Source: Akebia trifoliata (Eukaryota; Streptophyta; Magnoliopsida; Ranunculales; Lardizabalaceae). Taken from it: DNA of 64,000 nucleotides. Positions 47,601 through 58,750 of the stretch are shown in pieces. Under the pieces are notes generated by a model. That model had not been told where the DNA came from and made no database searches. It saw only the letters and a program-made list of their open reading frames with translations. The DNA lies in the NCBI GenBank assembly GCA_017979445.1, contig CM030716.1:13987611-14051610 (forward strand). Reading direction: 5' to 3'. How positions within the stretch are numbered: position 1 is the stretch's first letter; every line of letters begins with the position of its first letter. The translations under genes were made by a program, and so were the position numbers.

Positions 47601-50600
47601 GAACACAAAACCAAAAAACATAACCAGAATATACAACAATCTTAAAACCAAGTTTTTATATTCTGTTTCTGATTTTACACCCTGAAACATGGACTTCAAA
47701 CCTGAGTATGTGAAACCTGGTCTGTTGAAAGCAAAAGCCTTTAATGGGAAATTTTACCAAAGGTGGAGCCAGAAGATACTCTTCTTCCTTGAAGCCCTAA
47801 ATGTACTGTTTGTTCTCAAGAGAGAAAAACCTGCAGAAACAGATCCTAACCCTTTAAACTAGGTCAAAGTAGATGGGATTTGTAGGAACTATATTTTATC
47901 TTATCTTGTAAACACCCTATAAGACATTTACTGTGTGTATGAAACTCCTAAAGCGTTAAGGGGGGGGGCATTAGAGAAAAAGTATGTAACAGAAAAGCTA
48001 GAGTCAAAAAAATATGTACTGAGGACCTTCCTTGAATTTCTAATTGTAGATAGAAAACCGATTATGGACCAAGTGAATGAATTTCAGAATATTGTTCACG
48101 AATTAACCTATGAAGTCCTTAAATTGCCTAAACAGTTTGTAGTATCGTCCCTAATTGAGACGAAAAAGAAAGATAAGTCTCTCGAAGATCTTATCGTTCA
48201 CATTAACATAGAGGACACGAGTAAACTAAGAGAAAAGAATGGTAAGGTGAAATAGTTTGTCACCAAAGCCAATCTCATAGAAAGAGACTATCAAACCCTA
48301 GGTTCAAGCCTAAGAAGAGGTTAAAAAAAGAGGGACCAAGGACAAAGAACATTGTTGGCTTCAAGAAGCCAAAGGGTAGTTGTTTCGTGTGTGGTAAACC
48401 TGATTATCATGCAACTGAATGCAGATTCAAGAAGATTGAGAAAAAATCGAAACGGAACCATGTGAATCTGATAGAGAGAGAGATGATGACACCATGGTTG
48501 CAATTCTCACAGAGGCTAGACTTGTGAAAAACTCTAAGGAGTGGGTTGTTGGCACTGGTGTTACGATGCACGTGTGTGGAAACAGAGAGATGTTTACCTC
48601 CTACAATCCTGTAGGTGACGAAGTGGTCTACTTGGGAGAGTCAAGAACATCTCAAGTTGTTGGAAAAGGCATAGTGGTCATCAAGCTTACTTCTGGGAAG
48701 ATGCTAACACTCACTGATGTCCTTCATGTTCCCGTTATTAAAAGGAATCTAGTGTCTGGTCCTCTCTTGAACAAAGCTGGAATAAAACTTGTATCTGAGT
48801 CGAACAATTTTGTATTAACTAAGGGCTATTTTAGGAAAAGGGTATAGTAAGGGGGGTTTGTTTGTACTCAATGTTATGAATGAAAATGCTTCCTCTTCTA
48901 CGTACCTTATTGAGTCAATTTCTTTATGCCATGCTAGACTAGGTTACACTAGTATAAAAAATTTGAAGAAATTAAAGAATTTAGGGATTTTACCTAATTT
49001 AGAAATTAAGAAATTAGAAAAGTGTGAGATTTGTGTAGAATCAAAATTTACACATAAATCACACCATAATGTATCTAAAACCAGTTCAAAACTTCCTAGT
49101 CTTATTCATAGTGACGTTAGAGACTTAAAAAGTCTCAAGTCTAGAGGAGGTAAAAAGTATTATATTACTTTTATAGATGATTATTCTAGATATATAAGAG
49201 TCTATTTTCTTCGAAGTAAAAATGAAATAGAAAATATGTTTTTGAAGTGTAAAAATGAGGTACAAAATCAATTTAATAGGAAAATCTAGAAGTTGAGATC
49301 AAACAGAGGAGGTGAATATGATTTAAATGTCTTAAGCCAATTTTGTTGTGAACAAAATAGCATTATCGATGAAGTCAGTCCTCCATACTCACCCAAATCA
49401 AATGGAATTGTAGAAAGAAAGAATAAGTCTCTCAAGGAAATGCGCCACGAACTATGTGTCCTTAGACAAGGTGCCACACACTACGAACCAAATGCCCATA
49501 GAAAAGCGCCACAAAATGAGGTTGACTCTTATTTTTCTTCATTTGAGACACGTGTAAATTAACAATGACAACTTGCAGTTGTAGTTGATGAGATTTGACA
49601 TTTTATATTATTTATATATCTAGGTGAGAGAATAGAATTTTACTTTAATGGAATTGGAATTGCAGTATAAGCAATATGAAGCATCGATTTACAGAAAAGT
49701 AGAAGGGGTGTCAGATGTTGTCCCACTTTTCTAAAGGCAAATAATATGGGGGCGGTGTTTTGGGTCCTAGTGATGTTTGGGAAACTTTGACCGTTTGCCT
49801 CCCATTACATCCCCGCAATCCTCAATGTCTCGTGTATTCTAGACAAGGCATAAAGCACCATGTACCCCATATACCCTAGACAAGGTGTCGTGGGCTATGA
49901 ACCTCTTACGAACATACATATACAACCACTATATGCTTCGTACATCACATCAATAATTGTTTCGAAAGGGTTTCGAGCATGTCAACTGAATAAGAATGAC
50001 TTCTCTGCAAAAGCACTTCAAAACATGACGACTTATAAAATTGGCAAAACCCTGGAATGCATGCCACTCGACCACATAGAGAATAATGTACTCCTACTGC
50101 ACACAAGGGACTAATGTAGATATGGGCAAGCGTGCTATCTTCGAGGCCGCCACATGTCATCGTCAGAATAGTTACATGTCATCTTTGCAGCTGCCACGTG
50201 GCGTCATGAGGAGTTCTGACCATGGGCCCACTAAGGAGATACCTTTATCCTTTTCACTATAACAAGAGCATAAAGTTGTCATTGAAAATGATCTTATTCC
50301 TCATCTCTCTCTCTTTGTAACCTCATGTATTGCAAATCATGTAATAGTTTCAGAAATAGTGGAGCGGTTCCTTGAAGCCTGGGACATAGTCCGAATTTAG
50401 ACTAATCCCATGAACAAATCGTGTATTGTCATCTTTTTTCTCTTTTCCCCTCTCTTTCATTATCTTTGTACAGCACAAGCATAATCCATCATTGTAACAC
50501 CTTGCCCTCATGTTGTCTTGAGCACAATAAGGTCCACACGGCCAGTTCACGAGCTTAGTAGGACCTTGGAGTCTTTGTAATCATTATCATCGAATACATA

Positions 50601-53600
50601 TCATCGAGGGACACTGTTGGGAACGTCTTCAGTAGCAGTCAATCTTGAATAATCCTACGCCCATCTGATTGCCTTGCATCTTCAACGAACAAATCAAGAT
50701 TTCCATACAAACTCCCTAAGAAAATGACCCCCACAGGGAGGATAGTTCCAGATGACATCTTGGCAGCTAAGGAAAAGATAAAGTCTTGAATCTTTTCAGA
50801 AGGATAACATTCAACCATGTGGCGGGACAACCACAACGCAATTAACGCAGTAACATTACATGGGTCGTCCCAACCGACCCCTCATGTGAAACCATCTTCA
50901 GTAGAGAATCCCTAAAAGTGGCGTATCCACCAGGCAAAGTAAACACACCTCAAGTGGTCATTCTTGGTGTGTTTGTTTAAGGGATTGATGCTTTACTTCG
51001 ACGCTGCAATACTGGCTACCAATCCATCGACTAAGCGCTACTCATCCGTGGATAATGTGTCTAATTTGGAAGATTTAAAGTAACCGTGAATAGGCAGACC
51101 AAGAAGTACATGAACATCTTCCAAAGACACCCCTGCCTCTCCCCAAACACAGACGAAAGTATGACTTCGACTACTCCAACAGGACATTAACATTAATAGA
51201 CCTTCGACGTCTCTCTACACTTTTAATTTTGGTGAAGTGATTAAAGCATTGACGAGTCCAATGCGATCAAATAACTCAAACTTGTGACTATTACCCAAAG
51301 TTTCGGTCACCCATCCCCCCACAAGTCGAAGGGGCGGGTATGAGAGACCAAAGTTGTTTGAGAGGCAAAAAATTCATTACGCTCAAGGGGAAAACGAATC
51401 ACTGATGAGGCCGGAGGAATCACATTGTGAGCATCCCCCTCGTTAAAAAGGAACTCCCAAGAATGTTTCGAAAGAGATTTTTCGTATTGAGTAGACGCGG
51501 CACACTCAAAGAAAATGTCATTAAAACTAAGGAGGTTTCTCATGTTCTTTGAAGAGGAAGTGAAGAGCGAATGGGTGAAAAGAAACTCACCTTATATGTG
51601 GAAAGAGAGGCATGAAAGAGGTTACTTTTAGGAAGTTTGCTAAACACTTGGAGCGCTCCCAAAACTTAAGAGCACCTAATGCTTTAAATCTCAAGGCACC
51701 ATGTGCACCGACCTTGGGGCGCCTGATATTAATGACACCGAGTGTCCTACCCAATAACAAATTGCTACAAAACTCTGCATAGGTGTCATGCATCACTAAG
51801 AATAGCTCCGAGTATTCGATTTCACTTAAGGCGCAGCGCCATTACTTATAAGAATTTTGTTAAAAAACGTAGAGAGTGCCCCAAACCTCAAGGAGTCATG
51901 TGCACTAACCTTGGGGGCGCCAGACACTAACGACGCCGTGTGTCGTCTCTACGGTAATAAATCACTACGGATCTAACTTAAGGCGTCGTATATCACCAAG
52001 AATGGCATCGAGTACTCAATTTCACTTAGGGCGCACAGCACCTTTAATAATAAATACCCAGGGTTTAGTTCCGATTTAAGACACCGTGCGCCGGGACAGA
52101 CTTTTGCGCAGACGCTGTGAGTCAACAAAATATCACCAAGAGATTTGTTCCATTGAAGGCATCGGGAATCTCTGACAATAGCACTGAATATTCAGTGCAT
52201 TGAACCATTAAGTAGGCATTGCATTATATGTACCCTACCTAAGGCATCGTGCACCGTGTGCAATCTCATTAGGCGTCGTGCATCGCAAGCAATCTCATAA
52301 AGCGTCATGTGCCGTGTGCAATCTCACTAGGCATCGTGCGTTACGACATTATATCACAAGTTTTGTCTCATTGGGTGTCGTGCGCTAATAGTTCTCTTTG
52401 TGCATGCGATGAAAGGCGCCGAACGCCGCATGCATTGCGACAGAACTAACAAGGGGACTGACGTGGCATTAGAATGCTCGCCGCATAACCACACAGGGAA
52501 TAAATGTACTCATGCGATGTGCAAGGGACTATTGTAGACATGGGTAATATATTCGGCACGTGTCGATGTCACGATTCGTCATGTGACATTGTTAAAGCTA
52601 CCACGTGTCGCTACCAAAACCACCACATGGCGTCTAACGAGAAAGCTAGCTACGTTATTGCGAAAAGATCAGCAACTTAACACCTCAAGCATGGTGCCCC
52701 ACACAAAGCCACCTATAGGGAAAAGGCACCAAGATCTATGAGGGTTACATAAACGACTAAACACGCTGAAGAAACCGACAGAACTAATATTGGCAGACCA
52801 CTAACAGGGGCCGGAGTGCGGCCCCTTGGACCTAACAAAGACGTGTCATTGTCGTTGCGTTAGGACATAACCTTACCTCAGACTTGATAGTAACAACTCG
52901 CAACAACCATGTCAGGAGGGTTGACTAGAGGAAAACCTCCCTTCTTCCACTATAAAAGGGGCTCAAGGCCACCATGGAAAGGGTTGGACCCTTACAAATA
53001 GTTATTGTAACGCTCTCCCCCCACCTCTTCTAAGCACAACGAGATTCACATGGTTGATTTACGGGTTTAGTGGAGCCTTGGAGTCTTATAATCACAATTG
53101 TCTAATATATATTAAAGTCTTTATCTGTTTCAATAGAACTCAATTTAAGAAATCGAATCTCTAAAGTTTCAAATTGGAATTACAATTTTTTAAGTCAATT
53201 TAAAATTTAAGTTTTGTCATAGAGAAGTTTGGGCAACACTCGGCTACGTAAAGATAATCTTAGTCAAATCACCATTCAAAAGGGCATTCTTCATATCGAA
53301 TTGGTGAAGAGGCCATGAGTGACAGGCAGCTACAAAGATAAGGAGACGAACAATAGTAAGTTTAGCTATAGGGCAAATGTAACACCAAAATCCTTTCCAA
53401 GAGTCTATGTAAATCCCTTAACAACTAGGTGTATCCTATATTGGTCAACAGTGCTATCCGGGAGATACTTGACAGTGAAAACCCATTTACAACCAACAAT
53501 CTATGCCCTAAAAGGAAGGGGTACAAGCTCCAAGGTGTATTTTTTGCAAAGCATCCATTTTAGCAGTTATGGCTCCAATCCATTGAGGATCACGCAAAGC

Positions 53601-56600
53601 CTCTGATACAGACCGAGGAATTCGAATAGAATCAATGGCAGTAAGATAGGCCTGATACGAAGGACAGAGTCCCTGATAGGAAACAAATTAGGTAATAGGG
53701 TAATCAGTAATGCACCCCCACTTATCTTTGCGAAGCGCAGTAGGTAAGTGAGAGTCAGATATAAAAGGAATAAGAACAAATATAAGAGATGATATACCCG
53801 ATTCCAAAGAGGAGGTAGGCAAGGAGGGGGAGGGGGAGGGGGAGGGGCGAGGGTGACGAGAATAAACCTTAAGGGTCGGTGAAGTTGGAGAGAAGATTGG
53901 AAAAAACAGTACTACAGGAAACGGGTCCTACAAAAGAGATGTGGCACGAAAGTAGGGACCATTTTCAAAAAAAGTAACATCAAGAGAATGTATGACACGA
54001 TGAGAAACGGGATCATAACACCTATACCCCTTTGACATAAAGAAGTAACCCAAGAAAACACACTGAATGGCTTTGTTATCTAATTTCGTGTGATTGGGAG
54101 TCATGTCCTGAACAAAACAAGTGCACCCAAAGACTCTAAGTATAATGAGGAAGAAAATGCTAACAAACCGAAAAACATGAAAAGGCACCTATCCCCCAAG
54201 GGTGCGAGATTCAAAACGCGGTTAAAAAGAAGAGTCGCAGTAAGGACTGTCATATTCGAATATAACTTAGGAACATACATCCCTAAAATAAGATAGCGGA
54301 TAACGTTCATGAGATGGCCATTCTTGCATTCCTACTTTGTTCTGCTTAGGAGTGTAAGGACACGTCAACTAATGAAGCATACCATGCTCATGAAGATGGG
54401 ACCAAATCCCATCAAAAATATATCCCCCCCATTATCAGACCTAAGAGATTTAATAGTGATGTTGTACTGAGTTTGAATCATTTTAAGAAAATTAACAAAG
54501 AAATGAAGCACCTCAGAATGAGAATGCATCGAATAAACCCAAGTACAAGGAAAATAGTCATTTATAAATGTAACATAATATCTATAACTATTAAAAGCAA
54601 TAACAGGAGAAGGCCCCCACATATTAGAATAAACTAAATCAAATCTTATATTAAATCAATGCATGTGAGGAATATAAGAAGTACGTGTGTTTAGAAAGCT
54701 CACACGCAGAGCATTGAAACTTGTGTCCACTATAATAAATTTTTAATGCAGGAAATATAGAACATAAGTGTTGAAAATTGGCATAAAATTGGCATGTCCT
54801 AAGCGAGCATGCCATAAATCTAAAGATTGAGATGAAAAAGTAGGGCTCCAAAATGGTGGAAGCACAAAAGCCAAAACAGTAGTAGGCTGAGATCCAAATA
54901 AGTTCAAACCATCCCTCTCATACTCCTTGTCAAAAATCCTCCTCAAAGTCAAGTCCTGAAAAATACATTGAGTAGGAAAAAAGGTTACTAAGCAATTTAG
55001 AGATTTGATAATATTACTAACAGACAAAAAGTTAAAAAATAGGTGAGGAACATGAAACACAAAATCAAGAGAAAGATCAGAGGATAAAGGAATTGTACCC
55101 TTACTGTGGATAGGTTTAAGAGACTCATTAGCAAGGCAAACCTCCCTATGGAGTAGTAGGAAAAGTATAAGTAAAATGGCAAGACTCATTGGTCATGTGA
55201 TCAGAGGTACCAAAATCAATTACCTATGTTAGAGGAGTAAAACCAAACTGAGTAGCATGAAATACGAAAGATGTACCTGGAGACGTGGTAATAAAGGCCA
55301 CAAATGAAAATGAATGAGTATGAGCATGGATCTGATCCTGTACAATAATGGCAATCTGAGTCTGGAGTTATTGCAAATAAATAGTGCCAAAGAAAATAGG
55401 AGGATCAATAGGAGGAACTGATGATGACTCCACAGTGGCGACACGGGGAACAAGAGTAGTAAGAGATCGCAATAAATGGGGATACAGCTAAAAACATCGA
55501 GCCTTCTCATGGCCAGTCTTCTCACAATGACTACAAGTAAGACTATTCCCTTTACCACGACCACAACCTCCACGGCCACGATTCCCAGATCTCGAGCCTC
55601 CAGAGTCAGAAAAACTTGAATTGACTACTAGAGCCATCTGATCTATAGTTAGAACAAAAAGAATACCAAGGGAATGAGTAAGAGAAGGAATGATATGACG
55701 ACGACGCTCATCACTATCAATAGTTGCAAATATCTCAAATAAGGAAAAGTGCCTCAAACTCAAGACATAAACCTATGAGAAATTGGTATGTTTGATGTCG
55801 ATCAATTCTCTTAACCACATACTCGATTGCCTCTGCAGACAACTCAACCATAGACTCATAATGAGAAAACTCCTCCCAACAGGACTAAAGAAACTCAAAG
55901 TACTCGACTACACTTTGAGTCCCTTGGGTTGCCTAGGCAACGTTTTGATAAAACTCATAAATCCTCGAGTCATTTTTAGCATGTACATATGTCTGAGTGA
56001 GTGCTAGCCACAAAGATAACAGTCTCATGGTACATAAACATGGTATAGATGCGTTGTTCCATGAAATTAAATAGTCACCTAAGAATAGTGCAGTTATCGA
56101 TCTCCCATTATTCAAATTTGGGATCAATAAGGGTTGGCCTATTAACGGTGCCCAAAAACCATCTAGATTTCCCTCTACTACCCAAATAAAGTCGCACAGA
56201 CCAAGACCATGACTAGAAGTACCGACCATCTTAAAGTGCACTGGTAATACGTTGGGCTGAAGAATTTGTCCCAATAATAGCGTTGGAATCCTTGGTCGCT
56301 TGCTCCAAAGTCATTGCTGACTAGGAAAGTAACTATTTTGGCTTGAAGGAAAGTCTTCATGTAATCTCAACCTGAGATGGAGTAAACCACGAGTGCAACA
56401 GACGCAAACCACTAAATAAAACACAACCAAACAGCACTATGTGGCTGTCGCAGGCCCACAAGCAGCAGCCAAAATTGATTGCAAGCCACCAAAACTGATC
56501 CTAGGCCACACAAAAAATCAAACATTATGTTGTTGTCGCAGGGCCCCAAGCAGTCACCAAAACAGTTCAGTGGTGCTATCACAAGCCCCCAAGCAGCCAC

Positions 56601-58637
56601 CAACATAGTCGCAAGCCACCAAATAGTTCTGTGGTGCTGTCGCAGGCCCCCAAGAAGCCACCAACACAGTCGCAAGCCACCAAATCTAATCCTACTATTG
56701 TTGTAGGTCACCAAACAGTCCTCTCTTGCTGCCGCAGATCACAAAACAGCAATCTATTGTTATTGTAAGCCATCACATTGCTGTCGCAGGCCACCACAAG
56801 CACCAAACAAATCAGTAAACCCTAGGAAACCACCAAACTGCTATCGCGGGCTAGGGATAAACCTAAATAGCATATCGTAAGGAAAAAAACCCTCTTGTAG
56901 GGTATAAACACAACACAGAAAATCGCAACATGTGAACAAAGACACAATACTTATAACATGCAATTAAGGGATCATGAATCAAAATAAAATAAAATAAAAA
57001 TCCGAAGAGGAGACCTCCTAACAACGCTCTTGCTAGTTTATTAGGTATTCAACATCTGGAGGGTTGATGAGGGAAGAAGAGGAAGGAGAAGAGAAGATTC
57101 AAGGTTCCAAGAATCAAAGAGGAAAAAAAACCCAAGAAGAAGAGATCGATGGGTCTTCTAAGGCTCTGGTACCAAGAAGAATTATAAAAAGTGATTATCA
57201 AGTCTCATAATGAGAGCTTGGTAGAAATAGATATTAAATAATAAGTGAATGGACATAAATGCCTTACATAGAAAATAATAGAAAAATAAAATAAACTACA
57301 TTATTTCCAATATTATGGATACGGGCTTACATTTTAGTGGAAGCCCAAATGTATTAGAAGGGTAAAGTGATGCAAATTGGTTCTCAGAATCTGGTGAATC
57401 TAAGTCCACTAGTGGTTGTATTTTCACAATAGATAGAAGGGTTGTTTCTAAAATCATTAATCTAGTAGATCGTTGGGGCCAGAGTCTATAAGAGAGGTCA
57501 TTTCCTAGTGTTTGAGATACACAGAAAAATCTTTTTGATCTCTCTCTTCTTCTCTTCTCTATTGTTCTTTCTGAAACAAAATCTTGATGCTTGTACTACG
57601 ATTGGTTTGATCGAGTTCGACGTAGATCTACTATTTCCGAGTGCATGATTAGTAGAGAGAGTGCTCTTGGAAAACATATGCCTAAGACCGAATGCATTGT
57701 AGATTCATTCCCAGTGGACGAAATTGGTTTGAAATTGGTTTTAAGGACAGCAGCTTCTCTGTGCCTCAATCACCGATAAGTTCTACCAAATTCTTCCTAC
57801 CTTTACATTCTACTGTTGTTTAGAATCTATTTGTTTCAAGAACACAAAACCAAAAAATAGAACTAGAATATACGACAGTATTGAGGTAGCAGGGAAGGAT
57901 TTAAAAGTACATACATTAGCGGAGGATATTGCCCTGGATGGCATATAATTAAGAAACAGGATTCATATAGTAGACCATGTATAAGATGACGATGATGAAC
58001 CTAGTCTTGACATTTTATGAAGCATGATTATTCCAACAAGTTATAATTTACCAAACTACAAATAGACACCAAACAAGAACTAATTTGATTAGGCATGTTC
58101 TTTCCCTTTGATTCATGATGGTAAGCAGTTATAAGGCATTTAAGCATTAAAGTTGAAAATAGAGATCTAAATAGGTGGAAAGCTTATCATCTGGAAACCA
58201 AAATTTATTATCATCTACAACCCTACCTCCAGGAAAAGATTGCCAAAATGTATTTTACTTCCATGTTCAACGAAGAGATCAGCTTTTGAATTGCTGGCTT
58301 TTGAAATAATAGATTTAACTCCTGGAACCTTGCCCTACAAGAAAAAAATAACCATTCACAAAGAGATCAAAGAAGTTAAAAAGAACTCAAATCTATCATT
58401 TGGACAGACCTCTTTCAGAAATTTCATAAAGCATATCCATATGCAGTACAAAAGTTTAATTGGAAAGAACAAAAAATAAAATAAAATAACACGGAAGAAG
58501 TAGGTAACCTTTATCAAGCCAGTTCCAGTGACATGGTCAGCATGGACATGGGTGTTTATAGCGTAAATGAGCTTCAATCCTAATTCTTTAACAAGAGAAA
58601 TGTCTCTATCCACAGTCTTGTCTACTGGGTCAACCAA
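44562..58637 (-). CDS. ETHE1: ETHE1 persulfide dioxygenase, eight C-terminal coding exons
   Basis: The encoded enzyme oxidises glutathione persulfide to sulfite in mitochondria and belongs to the metallo-beta-lactamase fold. Exons, in transcript order: 58637-58509, 58334-58227, 46396-46262, 45922-45881, 45776-45717, 45527-45474, 44801-44777, 44668-44562. They join in frame into about 219 codons with no stop. Visible motifs are '[10 protein letters not shown]', '[13 protein letters not shown]' (iron-site His/Asp cluster), '[15 protein letters not shown]' (iron His), '[16 protein letters not shown]' (iron Asp), 'YPAHDYKG' and '[11 protein letters not shown]'. Known plant ETHE1 proteins have about 25 conserved residues plus a transit peptide before 'VDPVDK'; these were not found up to 64,000. 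His replaces the Arg usually seen in LLIRGCGRTDF. The 46397-58226 intron is 11.8 kb and full of retroelements. The frame looks functional, though expression is unproven. Confidence 0.9.
44777..44801 (-). CDS. ETHE1: ETHE1 25 bp micro-exon
   Basis: Encodes 'ETFKNIME' plus the first base of the next codon. The acceptor is 'tttgcag' and the donor 'gtaagt'. The sequence fits between neighbouring exons exactly in frame and matches the homologous segment of plant ETHE1. Confidence 0.9.
45474..45527 (-). CDS. ETHE1: ETHE1 exon
   Basis: 18 codons, '[18 protein letters not shown]'. The acceptor is 'tttcag' and the donor 'gtgctt'. Confidence 0.93.
45717..45776 (-). CDS. ETHE1: ETHE1 exon
   Basis: 20 codons, from '[20 protein letters not shown]'. 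The acceptor is 'gctcag' and the donor 'gtaagt'. It includes the conserved YPAHDY block. Confidence 0.95.
45881..45922 (-). CDS. ETHE1: ETHE1 42 bp exon with GC donor
   Basis: 14 codons encoding '[14 protein letters not shown]'. The acceptor is 'gtgcag'. The donor is CAG|gcaaga, a GC-AG intron; the flanks match the strict consensus seen at other plant GC donors. Confidence 0.9.
46262..46396 (-). CDS. ETHE1: ETHE1 exon with the remaining iron ligands
   Basis: 45 codons, from '[11 protein letters not shown]' to 'GCGRTDFQ'. The acceptor is 'ttgcag' and the donor 'gtgcag'. It contains the iron-binding His of TPGHT and Asp of FTGDA. The Arg-to-His change in 'LLIHGCG' uses a CAT codon, one CpG-type transition away from CGT. 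Confidence 0.95.
46960..47160 (-). mobile_element. LINE 3'-end remnant in the large ETHE1 intron
   Basis: The minus strand translates to '[11 protein letters not shown]' followed by a pyrimidine-rich tail. The same phrase (RWD-VC) recurs in LINE-like tails at 62,330-62,830. Boundaries are approximate. Confidence 0.4.
47547..47638 (+). repeat. Direct repeat shared with 57786-57877 (copia A LTR end)
   Basis: About 92 bp containing 'tttagaatctatttgtttca' and 'agaacacaaaaccaaaaa', repeated at 57786-57877 with roughly ten mismatches. It flanks the plus-strand copia coding pieces on both sides, so it is best read as the surviving 3' part of that element's two LTRs. Confidence 0.6.
47689..49443 (+). 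pseudogene. Ty1/copia gag-protease-integrase (copia A), interrupted
   Basis: The likely start is the ATG at 47689. Gag pieces ('[17 protein letters not shown]', open piece 47935-48255) lead to a zinc knuckle '[14 protein letters not shown]' near 48,380-48,423. The protease at 48494-48847 has '[13 protein letters not shown]', where Gly replaces the catalytic Asp. The integrase at 48858-49443 has 'CHARLGY', 'CEICVESK', '[10 protein letters not shown]' and '[13 protein letters not shown]', then 'RSNRGGEY' with Asn for the second catalytic Asp, and 'SNGIVERKN' with the Glu kept. It breaks off after 'KSLKEM'. The RNase H end of the same element reappears at 57313. Confidence 0.9.
50610..51543 (-). 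pseudogene. Plant-mobile-domain (PMD)-like fragment, antisense to its LTRs
   Basis: The minus-strand translation starts '[18 protein letters not shown]', continues with '[12 protein letters not shown]', then '[20 protein letters not shown]' followed by '[12 protein letters not shown]', and near the end '[20 protein letters not shown]' with '[12 protein letters not shown]' and '[12 protein letters not shown]'. The order 'HTF...GE...SLEDV..LLGLPI.G' and the later 'LA.K...G..L.....LG.LY' are the signature of the plant mobile domain, found in plant transposons and in host proteins such as MAIN. There is a stop near 51,240 and frame changes near 50,950. The frame lies opposite to the direction of the flanking LTRs. 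Confidence 0.65.
52242..52340. repeat. 29 bp tandem repeats in U3
   Basis: Units starting at 52242, 52271, 52300 and 52329 share 'aggc(a/g)tcgtgc' and 'gcaatctcat'. Wider copies of 'ggcgtcgtgcgcc' are scattered from about 51,650 to 52,450. Confidence 0.8.
53166..56330 (-). pseudogene. Copia B gag-pol (gag, protease, integrase, partial RT), broken
   Basis: Gag at about 55,500-56,330 includes '[15 protein letters not shown]' and a zinc knuckle '[15 protein letters not shown]' near 55,500. A protease remnant near 55,190-55,240 reads '[10 protein letters not shown]'. The integrase at about 54,100-55,190 has '[11 protein letters not shown]', 'MWGPSP' (the preceding catalytic Asp is Asn), '[11 protein letters not shown]' and then '[20 protein letters not shown]'. 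The RT start has '[13 protein letters not shown]' near 53,600 and '[14 protein letters not shown]' near 53,270, where it stops. Numerous stops and frameshifts are present. Confidence 0.85.
53822..53852. repeat. GGGGGA minisatellite in copia B
   Basis: Five tandem copies of a 6 bp 'ggggga' unit in the linker between integrase and RT. On the minus strand it encodes a Pro-Ser run. Confidence 0.85.
56440..56860. repeat. Imperfect ~60 bp repeats in the copia B leader
   Basis: Phrases such as 'gctgtcgcaggcccccaag' and 'agccaccaacacagtcgcaa' recur with variation about six times. They produce accidental Leu/Trp-rich ORFs on both strands. Confidence 0.75.
57163..57174 (-). other. Primer-binding site of copia B (initiator Met tRNA)
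   Basis: The minus strand reads TGGTACCAGAGC. This is one base from the standard copia primer site TGGTATCAGAGC, which pairs with the initiator methionine tRNA. Confidence 0.85.
57175..57312 (-). mobile_element. 5' LTR of copia B
   Basis: About 138 bp between the start near 57312 and the primer site. It is short for a copia LTR, and the terminal bases are mutated. No 3' LTR partner remains to confirm the length. Confidence 0.6.
57313..57877 (+). pseudogene. End of copia A: RNase H tail and 3' LTR remnant
   Basis: From the ATG at 57315 the plus strand reads '[16 protein letters not shown]', a stop, then '[20 protein letters not shown]', the conserved C-terminal RNase H block of copia elements. 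This piece continues the element that broke off at 49,443. The 3' LTR remnant follows and ends about 57877 with the repeat shared with 47547-47638. Confidence 0.8.
58227..58334 (-). CDS. ETHE1: ETHE1 exon
   Basis: 36 codons, from '[20 protein letters not shown]' to 'GNLFLE'. The acceptor is 'cttgtag' and the donor 'gtaggg'. Here 'EHGSKI' and 'GN' stand where plant homologues usually have EPGDKI or similar and GD. A 174 bp intron precedes it and the 11.8 kb intron follows. Confidence 0.9.
58509..58637 (-). CDS. ETHE1: ETHE1 exon with HxHxDH motif
   Basis: 43 codons, phase 0 at both ends, from '[12 protein letters not shown]' to 'VTGTGLIK'. The acceptor is 'tatag' and the donor 'gttacc'. It carries the HVHADH metal-binding cluster. 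Confidence 0.92.
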
Positions 58638-58750
58638 CTATAAAAAGATTGATTCAATTAGTATGCGATCCAGAATTGGTGATCACTCGAGAAATAAAAG
58701 CTAAGTAGATAAAATTTAACATAACAATTCAAACTGTGCTAAAAGAACGG

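Larger units (their letters stand above)
49444..53165 (+). mobile_element. Short non-autonomous LTR element between the two copia elements
   Basis: Two related plus-oriented LTR segments, about 50,070-50,606 and 52,489-53,130, share 'caagggactattgtagacat' (variant), 'gccacgtggcgtc' (variant), a TATA box ('ctataacaag' at 50,257; 'tataaaagggg' at 52,951), 'cattgtaac' and 'accttggagtct'. After the first, 'actgttgggaac' near 50,611 resembles a decayed primer site. Between them lies only an antisense plant-mobile-domain-like frame. No gag or pol was seen. The outer parts (49,444-50,070 and 51,600-52,489) are probably U3 and hold 'aggcgtcgtgcgcc'-type repeats. The outer limits are estimates. Confidence 0.5.
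53166..57312 (-). mobile_element. Ty1/copia element (copia B), 3' truncated, inserted in copia A
   Basis: On the minus strand it starts at 57312 with an LTR of about 138 bp (start TATTGGAAATAATG, where copia LTRs have TGTTGGAA). A primer site (57163-57174), a repeat-rich leader, gag, protease, integrase and part of RT follow. It ends within RT near 53,166; RNase H and the 3' LTR are missing. Just above 57312 the reading frame of copia A resumes, so copia B entered copia A. It is in the same direction as ETHE1. Confidence 0.85.

Noticed and set aside
56412..56714. Trp/Leu-rich minus-strand ORF that looks membrane-like
   Set aside because: It is a translation of the imperfect 'gctgtcgcaggcccccaag' repeats in the copia B leader.
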